7,347 bases of DNA from JALZAA01 sp035316025 (GCA_035316025.1 DATFXL010000016.1:1-7347), one strand, 5' to 3'; numbered from the stretch's first letter, positions 1 through 6,283 are shown. The notes: a model not told the origin generated them from the letters alone. Program-made: numbers and translations.

Positions 1-339
1 GCGATCGACGGGATCACACCACTCATCACGCGCTCAGAGTCGAACTACTACAAGTACCTCGCCATGCTCGACCCAGGAATCGACCGCCGGGCGGTCAAGA
101 CCACGCTCAAGGAGCAGCACGGCGTCTCGCTCAGCGGCGAGGTGTACGCGTCGCCGCTCCACGAGCAGCCGGTGTTCGCCGGCTTGCACCGCGGCAGCGT
201 GGCGGTGGCCGAGGACGTCTGCCGTCGGCACGTCTGCCTGCCCATCCACTCCGACATGACCCGGGACGAAGCGGCGTACGTGCTCGAAAGCCTGCGGACC
301 GTCCTGGCGGCGGTCGACCCCAAGAATGGAACACCATGA
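1..339 (+). CDS. DegT/DnrJ/EryC1/StrS-type aminotransferase, C-terminal fragment (5' end outside window)
   Basis: The reading frame is open from base 1 and gives 112 residues before TGA at 337-339. An internal ATG at 64 is not the real start, because the family pattern begins earlier: NYYKY at residues 15-19. It continues with the small-domain signature GEVYASPLHEQPVF (about residues 47-60) and a C-terminal CLPIHSDMT segment (about 79-87) followed by a helix. In this PLP-dependent family the C-terminal domain closes over the active site and shapes sugar-substrate specificity; the catalytic Lys would lie upstream, outside the window. Members transaminate keto-sugar nucleotides to amino sugars for surface polysaccharides, glycans or glycosylated metabolites. 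The stop overlaps the epimerase start (ATGA), so the two are co-translated, which fits nucleotide-sugar metabolism. The family call is fairly firm; the exact substrate cannot be told. Confidence 0.82.
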   Translation, partial: AIDGITPLITRSESNYYKYLAMLDPGIDRRAVKTTLKEQHGVSLSGEVYASPLHEQPVFAGLHRGSVAVAEDVCRRHVCLPIHSDMTRDEAAYVLESLRTVLAAVDPKNGTP

Positions 340-1271
340 GAATCGCAGTCACGGGTGGTTCCGGATTCATCGGATCGCACGTCGTCGACCGGCTCATCGA
401 GGCCGGCCACACGCTCTTCGTCCTGGATACCCGCCCCCCGCACCGGCCCGACGTCACATACCGACACGTCGACCTCTCGGACCTCGGCGGCATGGTGCAG
501 GCGACCCGCGACATCGACGTGGTGTTCCACCTGGCGGCGGTCTCGAACGTCAACGACGCCTACGAACACCCCGTCGGAACCGTCCGGATCAACGTGACGG
601 GAACGGTCAACGTCTTCGAGGCCAGTCGCCGGAACGGCGTGAGCCGCACGCTCCTAGCGAGCACCGTGTGGGTCTACGCCGGCGCCCATGGTGACTCCCC
701 CCTCGACGAAGAGGCACCCTTCCACCTGCCGAGCGCGGGCCACATCTACACGTCGTCGAAGATCGCCAGCGAGCTGATCGCGCACAATTACAACGAGCTG
801 TACGACACGCCGTTCACGATCCTGCGATACGGGATCCCGTTCGGTCCCCGGATGCGCGAGCAGCTCGTCATCCCCCGATTCGTGCAGATGGCGCTAGAGG
901 GCAAGACCATCACCGTCCACGGCGACGGTTCGCAGTTCCGCAACTACGTGTACGTCCAGGACCTCGCCGAGGCGCACGTCCTGGCGCTGTCCGATGACGC
1001 CGAGAACGATGTCTTCAACCTCGAAGGCGCCGAGCCCATCACGATCCGGCGGGTCACCGAGGCCATCCGCGACTGCCTGGGTATCCCGCTCAACGTCGAG
1101 TTCGGTGAGGCGCGGCCGGGCGACTACGCCGGCAAGGAGGTGTCGGCCGAGAAGGTCAAGCGCGTGCTCGGCTGGGAGCCCACGACGGGATTCGAGGACG
1201 GTATGCAGCGTTACGTCGACTGGTATCTCGCCGAGACTGCCGTCGCCGACGAGAAGGTCGGGCAGGCGTAG
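336..1271 (+). CDS. NAD-dependent nucleotide-sugar epimerase/dehydratase (extended SDR)
   Basis: A 311-residue protein, the usual length for the GalE/RmlB-like family. The Rossmann GxxGxxG motif is G7-G10-G13 (GGSGFIG). D31 at the end of beta-2 favours NAD(H) over NADP(H). HLAA is at 65-68, the catalytic Thr/Ser position is T110, and the YxxxK pair is Y138/K142. The sugar-nucleotide side follows with RYGIPFGP (164-171), R202 in GDGSQFRNYV and the YVQD element at 206-209. Such enzymes epimerise, dehydrate or otherwise rearrange UDP-, GDP- or dTDP-linked sugars through a keto intermediate in the cytoplasm. The ATG lies inside an ATGA overlap with the upstream aminotransferase, so translation is probably coupled; only a weak GGA stands upstream. 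Together they suggest an amino- or deoxy-sugar pathway. The exact reaction is not decided by the sequence. Confidence 0.9.
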   Translation: MRIAVTGGSGFIGSHVVDRLIEAGHTLFVLDTRPPHRPDVTYRHVDLSDLGGMVQATRDIDVVFHLAAVSNVNDAYEHPVGTVRINVTGTVNVFEASRRNGVSRTLLASTVWVYAGAHGDSPLDEEAPFHLPSAGHIYTSSKIASELIAHNYNELYDTPFTILRYGIPFGPRMREQLVIPRFVQMALEGKTITVHGDGSQFRNYVYVQDLAEAHVLALSDDAENDVFNLEGAEPITIRRVTEAIRDCLGIPLNVEFGEARPGDYAGKEVSAEKVKRVLGWEPTTGFEDGMQRYVDWYLAETAVADEKVGQA

Positions 1272-1289
1272 CTCACTCGGCGGTCTCGG
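1231..1289. terminator. Inverted repeat spanning the epimerase/SDR convergent junction, possible bidirectional terminator
   Basis: Left arm CCGAGACTGCCG (1231-1242) pairs with right arm CGGCGGTCTCGG (1278-1289): 12 positions with a single T-G wobble in the plus-strand transcript (an A-C mismatch in the minus transcript). The 35-nt loop contains both stop codons (1269-1271 and 1273-1275). A second perfect hairpin is nested inside, CCGAC (1246-1250) with GTCGG (1257-1261) and a 6-nt loop. There is no U-tract on either side, so this is not a canonical intrinsic terminator. U-less hairpins are often proposed as transcript ends in GC-rich actinobacteria. The arms lie in coding sequence, so chance cannot be excluded. 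Confidence 0.4.
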
Positions 1290-2100
1290 GCACGAGCTGC
1301 TCGAGCATGCCGCGCATCATCTCCTCGTCGGTGCTCCGACGCCATGCGTCGATCAGGCCGATGCCCATCGCGTCGCACCCCGACCGCATCGGCCCGTGTC
1401 CGTCGAGGACGGCGTCGACGATGAGGACGGCGGCGTCGGCCGTGGGCTGGATCATCTCCGCCACCATGCTCTTGTTGCCGTTCATCCGATCGGCGAGCGG
1501 GCGGTAGAGAGCGCCGGCGGGCTCGACCATCGTCTCCTGCGAGTGACGGAGCATGTCCGATTCGACAGGGCCCGGCATGATCTCCACGACGCGGATCCCC
1601 TGAGGCGCGAGCTCGGCCCGTAGCGTCATGCTCAACGCGCTGACGGCGGCCTTGCTCGCCCGGTACGCGGAGTAGAAGGGCACCGGCGCCAGGATCGACG
1701 ACGATCCGATGTTGCAGATCACACCGCCGCCGGCCGCGCGCACCAGCGGGATGGCCCGGCGCGTCACCTCTACGAGCCCGAACACGTTCGTCTCGAACAT
1801 CTCGCGCCAGAGCTCGAGCGGCGTCTCCTCGACCGGCAGGTGCTCGCGTTCGACGCCCGCGTTGTTCACGAGCACCCGAAGCCCGTCGGGCAGACGAATC
1901 GTGTCCGGGCGCGTGACGTCAAGCGCTTCGACCCGGAGCCGTCCGCCGAGAGCCTCCGCCTCCTCCGGCAAGCCCGCGCCTACCTGCGGGTCGCGCATCG
2001 TTGCGACCACGTCGAACCCACGGCGCGCCAGCTCGAGCGCGACGGCGCGTCCAATGCCTCTGCTTGCGCCGGTCACCGCAGCGATCCCCGCCGGTTCCAT
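1273..2100 (-). CDS. Classical short-chain dehydrogenase/reductase (SDR), probably NADP(H)-dependent
   Basis: A 275-residue protein with all classical SDR marks: TGASRGIG at 10-17, NNAG at 79-82, N105, catalytic S133, and Y146/K150 in YRASK. A PGPVESDM segment (176-183) follows beta-6. R14 in the glycine motif and R36 after beta-2 point to NADP(H) rather than NAD(H). The core is followed by about 90 residues rich in Met and acidic residues (184-275), a little longer than the 250-residue norm and probably forming the substrate lid. The substrate is unknown; the family oxidises or reduces alcohols, ketones, steroids, sugars and fatty-acyl groups. The ATG is fixed by a perfect AGGAGG 4 nt upstream. 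The gene is divergent from the histidine kinase and convergent, with a 1-nt gap, to the epimerase. It is a single-gene unit and has no evident link to the sugar genes. Confidence 0.92.
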   Translation of the reverse strand: MEPAGIAAVTGASRGIGRAVALELARRGFDVVATMRDPQVGAGLPEEAEALGGRLRVEALDVTRPDTIRLPDGLRVLVNNAGVEREHLPVEETPLELWREMFETNVFGLVEVTRRAIPLVRAAGGGVICNIGSSSILAPVPFYSAYRASKAAVSALSMTLRAELAPQGIRVVEIMPGPVESDMLRHSQETMVEPAGALYRPLADRMNGNKSMVAEMIQPTADAAVLIVDAVLDGHGPMRSGCDAMGIGLIDAWRRSTDEEMMRGMLEQLVPETAE

Positions 2101-2104
2101 GCGC

Positions 2105-2110
2105 CCTCCT
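2105..2110 (-). promoter_or_regulatory. Ribosome binding site of the minus-strand SDR
   Basis: The minus strand reads AGGAGG, then GCGC, then ATG. This is a full-strength Shine-Dalgarno sequence at short (4-nt) spacing and settles the SDR start at 2100. Confidence 0.8.
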
Positions 2111-2127
2111 GTCCCGGTGGCGGAGTC

Positions 2128-2133
2128 AGTCTA
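2128..2133 (-). promoter_or_regulatory. Candidate -10 element (TAGACT) for the SDR gene
   Basis: The minus strand reads TAGACT, matching the TAnnnT form typical of actinobacterial housekeeping promoters. Transcription would begin near 2121, giving a leader of about 20 nt that includes the AGGAGG site. No good -35 hexamer is seen at 16-18 nt; TTGCCA lies about 20 nt upstream, which is too far. Assigned by position and sequence only. Confidence 0.4.
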
Positions 2134-2142
2134 CGGACGTAG
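2131..2142. repeat. Short palindrome CTACG-GA-CGTAG between divergent SDR and kinase genes
   Basis: Two perfect 5-bp arms around a 2-nt spacer, in the 52-bp divergent region. Each end of the palindrome supplies the TAG of a candidate -10 element: TAGACT on the minus strand and TAGGGT on the plus strand. This is where an operator controlling both genes would sit. A 5-bp arm can occur by chance, so the site is tentative. Confidence 0.35.
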
Positions 2143-2145
2143 GGT
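2140..2145 (+). promoter_or_regulatory. Candidate -10 element (TAGGGT) giving a near-leaderless kinase transcript
   Basis: TAGGGT ends 7 nt before the GTG at 2153, so transcription should start at or within about 1 nt of that codon. Leaderless mRNAs with TAnnnT just upstream of the start codon are common in Actinobacteria. There is no convincing Shine-Dalgarno sequence for any kinase start, which fits this reading. No clear -35 is visible. Confidence 0.4.
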
Positions 2146-2152
2146 GGACGAC

Positions 2153-3295
2153 GTGGCAAGCGAACCCCGCGACGACGCGTTCGTTGCGATGAGCGACGTC
2201 GTGCTTGCGATCGCGGGCGAGCTGCGACTCGATGCCGTGCTCGATCGGCTCGTGCACGCGGCGCGGGAGCTCGTGGACGCCCGATACGCCGCGCTCGGCA
2301 TCCCGGACGAGGAGGGCACAGAGTTCGACCAGTTCCTGCACGCGGGCATGAGCGACGACCTCGTCTCCGAGCTCGGTCCCCTCCCCCGCACCCACGGGAT
2401 GCTCGGCGCGATGCTCTCGGACCCGCGTCCGTTCCGCACCGACGACATCACGACCGATGCGCGGTTTCGCGGGTGGTGGCCGGACGCACACCCTCGCATG
2501 CGATCGTTCCTCGGTGTACCCATCGTCGCCAAGGGCGACATCATCGGCGCCTTCTACCTGACAGAGAAGATCGGCGCGCCGGCAGCTTTCGACGATCGGG
2601 ACGAGAAGGTCATCAGCGTGCTGGCCGCCCACGCCGCCATCGCGATCGAGAACGCGCGCCTCTTCGAGGCCAGCCGTGAGCTCAGCGTGATCGAGGAGCG
2701 CAACCGGCTCGCCCGCGAGCTCCACGACGCCATGACGCAGAACCTGTTCAGCCTGTCGCTGACGGCGGAGGCGGCCGCCGGGCTGGTGCGCGCCGACCCG
2801 ACGCGCGCCGAAGCCGAGATCGGCCGGGTGCGGGCGCTCGCCCGTGAGACCCAGGCCGAGCTGCGGTCGCTCGTCTTCGAGCTTCGCCCTCCCGACCTCG
2901 AGGCCGACGGCCTCGTCGCCACGGTGCGAAAGGACCTCGAGGTCCTGGGCCGGGCTCACGACCTCCGGGCCGACCTGTGCGTGCACGGCACGCCCGAGCT
3001 CGACTCGGCGGTCGAGATCGAGCTGTACCGCATCGTGCAGGAAGCGCTCAACAACGCTGTGCGCCACTCGCGGGCGGGGTCGATCACCGTCGACGTCGAC
3101 GCGGGCGGCGGCACGGTGACGATCACCGTGCACGACGACGGTGTCGGCTTCGACCCCGGCGCCCGCGCCATCCGGGAACGCCGCCTCGGCCTCACGTCGA
3201 TGCGCGAGCGGGCCGAGGGCCTGGGCGGGAAGGTCGTCGTCGAGAGCGCGCCCGGTTCCGGCACCACCGTCCGCGTCGAGGTCCCGGTTGACTGA
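2153..3295 (+). CDS. Cytosolic GAF-domain sensor histidine kinase (HisKA_3/HATPase_c, DosS/NarX-like output)
   Basis: From GTG 2153 the protein has 380 residues and no membrane segment. A GAF domain spans about 25-172 and is close in motif order to the DosS/DosT type: HGMLGAML near 81-88, DDIT near 97-100, HPRMRSFLGVP at 113-123, YLTEK at 135-139 and AIENARLFE at 164-172. The HisKA_3 dimerisation helix carries the phosphoacceptor H191 in ELHDAMTQ, the HDxxxQ form linked to phosphatase activity. The ATPase domain shows the N-box EALNNAVRH (297-305), DDGVGF (328-333) and GLTSMRERAEGLGG (346-359). H113 and Y135 match the spacing of the heme ligand and distal Tyr of DosS, but only one GAF is present where DosS has two. 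The open frame extends upstream, but there it is antisense to the SDR. GTG 2144 or ATG 2189 are other possible starts. It overlaps the regulator gene by 8 nt, so the two form a phosphorelay. Confidence 0.9.
   Translation: MASEPRDDAFVAMSDVVLAIAGELRLDAVLDRLVHAARELVDARYAALGIPDEEGTEFDQFLHAGMSDDLVSELGPLPRTHGMLGAMLSDPRPFRTDDITTDARFRGWWPDAHPRMRSFLGVPIVAKGDIIGAFYLTEKIGAPAAFDDRDEKVISVLAAHAAIAIENARLFEASRELSVIEERNRLARELHDAMTQNLFSLSLTAEAAAGLVRADPTRAEAEIGRVRALARETQAELRSLVFELRPPDLEADGLVATVRKDLEVLGRAHDLRADLCVHGTPELDSAVEIELYRIVQEALNNAVRHSRAGSITVDVDAGGGTVTITVHDDGVGFDPGARAIRERRLGLTSMRERAEGLGGKVVVESAPGSGTTVRVEVPVD
3278..3282 (+). promoter_or_regulatory. Ribosome binding site (GAGGT) for the TTG-started response regulator
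   Basis: GAGGT lies inside the 3' end of the kinase gene, 5 nt before TTG 3288. No ATG or GTG is available in frame near the start of the receiver domain, so this site supports the TTG. Confidence 0.55.
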
Positions 3296-3953
3296 GCGGG
3301 CGATCATCCGCGTCTTCCTGGCCGACGATCATCCCGTCGTGCGCCAGGGGTTGCGCACGTTCCTCGAGTCGCGGCCCGGCATCGAGGTCGTCGGCGAGGC
3401 CGGCGACGGGGACGCCGCCGTGGACGAGGTCGCACGACTCCGTCCCGACGTCGTGCTGATGGACCTCGTGATGCCCGGTGGGGGCGGCGTCGTCGCGATC
3501 CGGTGTATCCGCGAGCGCGCTCCCGAGACGCGGGTGGTCGTCCTCACCAGCTTCGCCTCGGACGACCAGGTGATCCCGGCCGTGCAGGCTGGTGCTGCCG
3601 GGTACCTGCTCAAGGACGTCGAGCCGTCGGGACTCGAGGCCGCGATCCGGCTCGTCCACGACGGCGAGGCGCTTCTCGATCCCCAGATCGCCGGGCGCGT
3701 CATGGAGCAGGTCGCGCACCCGGCGCAGGGCGGCGACCTCGCATCGCTGACGCGGAGGGAACGGGAGGTCCTCGAGCTCCTCGGGCGCGGCCTCTCGAAC
3801 CGGGAGCTCGCCGACACGCTCGTCGTCTCCGAGAAGACCGTGAAGTCGCACGTGAGCAACATCCTGATGAAGCTGGGCGTGCACGACCGCACCCAAGCCG
3901 CTCTGCTCGCCGTCCGAGCGGGCCTGGTCGACGCGGGCGAGACGGGTCAGTAA
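3288..3953 (+). CDS. NarL/LuxR-family response regulator
   Basis: A 221-residue protein. The TTG start gives MTERAIIRVFLADDHPVVRQ, the normal N-terminus of this family, and overlaps the kinase stop by 8 nt, so translation is probably coupled. The receiver domain (about 7-125) has the acidic pair D13/D14, phosphoacceptor D59 in VLMDLVMP, T87 in VVVLTSF and K109 in YLLKD. After a short linker, a LuxR-type helix-turn-helix spans about 151-210: LTRREREVLELL, then LSNRELADTL, with the recognition helix around SEKTVKSHVSNIL (181-193). All phosphorylation residues are intact. On phosphorylation by the adjacent kinase it should dimerise and bind DNA. Its targets are unknown; the 52-bp divergent region upstream of its own operon is a natural candidate for autoregulation. 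Confidence 0.93.
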   Translation: MTERAIIRVFLADDHPVVRQGLRTFLESRPGIEVVGEAGDGDAAVDEVARLRPDVVLMDLVMPGGGGVVAIRCIRERAPETRVVVLTSFASDDQVIPAVQAGAAGYLLKDVEPSGLEAAIRLVHDGEALLDPQIAGRVMEQVAHPAQGGDLASLTRREREVLELLGRGLSNRELADTLVVSEKTVKSHVSNILMKLGVHDRTQAALLAVRAGLVDAGETGQ

Positions 3954-3956
3954 GCC

Positions 3957-4832
3957 GTGGGACGGATCCTCGTCGGCACGGCGTCATGGACCGACAAGTC
4001 ACTGATCAAGTCGGGCTGGTACCCCGAAGACGCGACGAGCGCCGAAGGACGACTGAAGTACTACGCGTCGCAGTTCCCACTCGTGGAGGTGGACTCGACG
4101 TACTACTACCCGCCCCGCCAGCAGGTCGTGCAGCAGTGGGCGCAACGAACACCGGCCGGCTTCACGTTCAACATCAAGGCGTTCTCGGTCCTGACGCAAC
4201 ATCCGACGCGGGCGTCGTCGCTGCCGGCGGAGATGCGGCCGAAGGGCAAAGAGCGCGTCTATCCGAAAGACCTGGACGACGACGCCGTCGAGTACCTGTG
4301 GTCGAGCTTCTTCGACGCGCTGACGCCGCTCGACCGGGGCGGGAAGCTCGGCGCGGTGTTGTTCCAGTTTCCGCCTTGGTTCACGCTGCGGCGATCGAAC
4401 AAGGAGTACCTCGTCGAGTGCGCGGAGCGGGCCGACCCGTTCCGGATCTGCGTGGAGTTCCGCCACAAGTCGTGGTTGAGCGACGACAACCGCGACGAGA
4501 CGCTCGAGTTCCTCGAAGCGCACCGGTTGCCATACGTGTGCGTCGACATGCCGCAGGGGTTCAAGAGCTCCGTCCCACCCGTCCTGGCGGCGACGTCGCC
4601 CGAGCTCGCGGTCATGCGGTTCCACGGCCACAACGACGCCGAGTGGGAGAGCGGCTCCGTGCAGAAGCGCTTCCGGTACCTCTACTCGGAACCGGAGCTG
4701 CGGGAATGGACGCCGCAGGTGCGCGAGCTCGCGGGCGCTAGCGAGGCGACGCACGTCCTCTTCAACAACTGCTACGAGGACTACGCGCAGCGCAACGGCG
4801 CCGAGCTGGCGCGTCTTCTCGACGAGACCTGA
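3957..4832 (+). CDS. DUF72 (YecE-like) TIM-barrel protein
   Basis: A 291-residue protein of the DUF72 family, whose biochemical function is unknown. Family motifs in order: VGTASW (6-11), GWYP (20-23), LKYYASQFPLVEVDSTYYYPP (about 33-53, with E44, D46 and T48), FTFNIKAF (69-76), QFPPW near 138, CVEFRHKSW near 165-173, MRFHGH near 220 and FNNCYEDYA near 269, then a final helix. The conserved acidic and His residues at strand ends suggest an enzyme or metal/ligand site, but no reaction is established. The GTG start is 3 nt after the regulator stop and matches the family N-terminus; there is no strong Shine-Dalgarno, so it is probably translated by coupling. Being third in the operon, it is co-expressed with the sensor pair. 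It converges on the amidase with a 7-nt gap. Confidence 0.9.
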   Translation: MGRILVGTASWTDKSLIKSGWYPEDATSAEGRLKYYASQFPLVEVDSTYYYPPRQQVVQQWAQRTPAGFTFNIKAFSVLTQHPTRASSLPAEMRPKGKERVYPKDLDDDAVEYLWSSFFDALTPLDRGGKLGAVLFQFPPWFTLRRSNKEYLVECAERADPFRICVEFRHKSWLSDDNRDETLEFLEAHRLPYVCVDMPQGFKSSVPPVLAATSPELAVMRFHGHNDAEWESGSVQKRFRYLYSEPELREWTPQVRELAGASEATHVLFNNCYEDYAQRNGAELARLLDET

Positions 4833-4837
4833 CGCGC
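4809..4837. terminator. Compact hairpin at the DUF72/amidase convergent junction
   Basis: GCGCGTC (4809-4815) pairs perfectly with GACGCGC (4831-4837). Between them TCTC (4817-4820) pairs with GAGA (4824-4827) around a 3-nt loop, so the structure is a nearly continuous hairpin with small bulges. The DUF72 stop (4830-4832) lies at the base of the 3' arm and the amidase stop begins at 4840. No U-tract follows on either strand. An alternative small stem, CCTGA (4828-4832) with TCAGG (4840-4844), would compete with it. Function as a bidirectional terminator is inferred from position. Confidence 0.4.
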
Positions 4838-4839
4838 GA

Positions 4840-6276
4840 TCAGGCGCTGATGGGCGGGCGCCGCTCGGCCCACGGGCGGGCTCCCTCGAGTTGCGACGCG
4901 AGCCGGATGAGCACGTCCTCGCGTCCATAGGCAGCGACGAGCTGTACCCCGACGGGCAGGCCGTCGGCCGTCCAGTGCAGGGGCAACGAGATCGCGGGCT
5001 GGCCCGTCATGTTGAACGGCGCGGTGAACATGCAGGCCGCGCCCATCCGAGGCAACGCGGCCATGACGTCGTCCGTATCGGGCGCGACCTCGCCGAGCCG
5101 GAACGGCGGGTGCGGCATCGTCGGCGTCAGAAGGACGTCGTTGCCGGCCGCCCACCAGGACGCGACCCGACGCGAGAAGTCGTGCGCGGCCTCGGTGGCG
5201 GCGAGATATTGCGCGCCTGTAATGGAGCGCCCGAGCTCGGCCGTGACCGCGTTCATCGGGTCGAGGTCGGACGGCGTCAGGGTGCGCCCGATGCGTGCGC
5301 CCCAACGGTCGAGGTCGCGGGCAATCGCGGATCCGTAGATCCCGAGGAACCCGAAGTCCGGCGTCGCGAGCGCCTCGAGCCTCGCCGGCGCGACGTCGTG
5401 TCCGAGCTCCTCGAGCAGTGCCTCCGTCGCTTCGACAGCTGCGAGACACTCGGGGTGGAGCGGGTCGTCGTCCATGCGCATCGCGACCGTGCCGACCCGG
5501 AGACGTCGCGGGTCCGCGTCGACCTCTTCCGCGTACGGCCGGGCCGGCGCGGGCGCCGTGTACGGGTCACCGGGCGCCGGTCCGGAGACGGCGTCGAGCA
5601 CAGCAGCCGAGTCGCGCACGCTGCGCGTGAGGACGTGCTCGTGCGTCAGCGGGCCCCAGAACTCGCCGATGTGGGGCCCGAGCGTCGTTCGCCCCCGCGT
5701 GGGCTTCAGCCCGACGAGCCCGCAGGCGCTCGACGGCACGCGGATGGACCCGCCCATGTCGTTGCCGTGGGCGACGGGGACGATGCCGGCCGCGACGGCG
5801 GCGGCGGCTCCCCCGCTGGAACCGCCCGGAGAGTGCTCGAGGCTCCACGGGTTGTGCGTCGGGCCGTATGCGAGTGGCTCGGTCGTCACCGACGCCGCCA
5901 GCTCGGGCAGGTTGGTCTTGCCCACGAACACGAACCCGGCAGCACGGTAACGCTCGGCGAGCCATGTGTCGGTGTCCTCGTGCCAGTCGATGTCCTTCAA
6001 GACCTGCATGCCGCAGTGGAAGGGATCGCCGGCCGTGTGGCACACGCCGTCCTTCACGAGGAAGGGCACGCCGCGGAAAGGCCCGTCCGGGAGCCGGGGA
6101 TCGACGGCGGCGGCGATCGCCTTGTCGTCGAGGCGGTGGATGACCGCGTTGAGCTGCGGGTTGAGCTTGTCGATGCGGGCGATCGCCGTTTCGACGAGCT
6201 CAGCGGGCGTGACCTCGCCGGCTCGGACGAGCTCGGCCTGCGCGGTGGCGTCCAACCAGGCGACGTCGTCAGTCAT
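4840..6276 (-). CDS. Amidase-signature hydrolase, 6-aminohexanoate-cyclic-dimer hydrolase (NylA)-like
   Basis: A 478-residue serine hydrolase of the amidase signature family, full length. The Ser-cisSer-Lys triad is K75 (FLVKD), S153 (GGSSGG) and S177 (GNDMGGSIR). The NylA triad, recalled from the literature, is K72/S150/S174, a uniform offset of 3. Further recalled similarity to NylA lies in the N-terminal DATAQAELVR, in SACGLVGLKPTRGR after the nucleophile, and in the C-terminal VAAYGRED and LEGARPW segments. NylA opens the cyclic amide dimer of the nylon monomer; homologues act on many small amides, so the natural substrate here is open. There is no signal peptide, so it is cytoplasmic. 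AGAGGA 7 nt upstream supports the ATG. The gene stands alone, with a candidate operator and ECF-type promoter just upstream. It differs from NylA in having GG rather than AG before the nucleophilic Ser. Confidence 0.9.
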   Translation of the reverse strand: MTDDVAWLDATAQAELVRAGEVTPAELVETAIARIDKLNPQLNAVIHRLDDKAIAAAVDPRLPDGPFRGVPFLVKDGVCHTAGDPFHCGMQVLKDIDWHEDTDTWLAERYRAAGFVFVGKTNLPELAASVTTEPLAYGPTHNPWSLEHSPGGSSGGAAAAVAAGIVPVAHGNDMGGSIRVPSSACGLVGLKPTRGRTTLGPHIGEFWGPLTHEHVLTRSVRDSAAVLDAVSGPAPGDPYTAPAPARPYAEEVDADPRRLRVGTVAMRMDDDPLHPECLAAVEATEALLEELGHDVAPARLEALATPDFGFLGIYGSAIARDLDRWGARIGRTLTPSDLDPMNAVTAELGRSITGAQYLAATEAAHDFSRRVASWWAAGNDVLLTPTMPHPPFRLGEVAPDTDDVMAALPRMGAACMFTAPFNMTGQPAISLPLHWTADGLPVGVQLVAAYGREDVLIRLASQLEGARPWAERRPPISA

Positions 6277-6283
6277 GGAGGCA

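Noticed and set aside
1709..2152. Upstream extension of the kinase frame to an ATG at 1709
   Set aside because: It runs antisense through the well-supported SDR gene, has a low-complexity Ser/Arg/Thr-rich composition and resembles no domain; the kinase homology begins after about 2180.
2126..3307. A 393-codon minus-strand open frame opposite the kinase
   Set aside because: Shadow of the kinase gene; His/Arg/Asp-rich with no recognisable motif.
3503..4741. A 412-codon plus-strand open frame across the regulator and DUF72 genes
   Set aside because: Out of frame with both real genes, Arg/Pro-rich, and it crosses two well-defined proteins.
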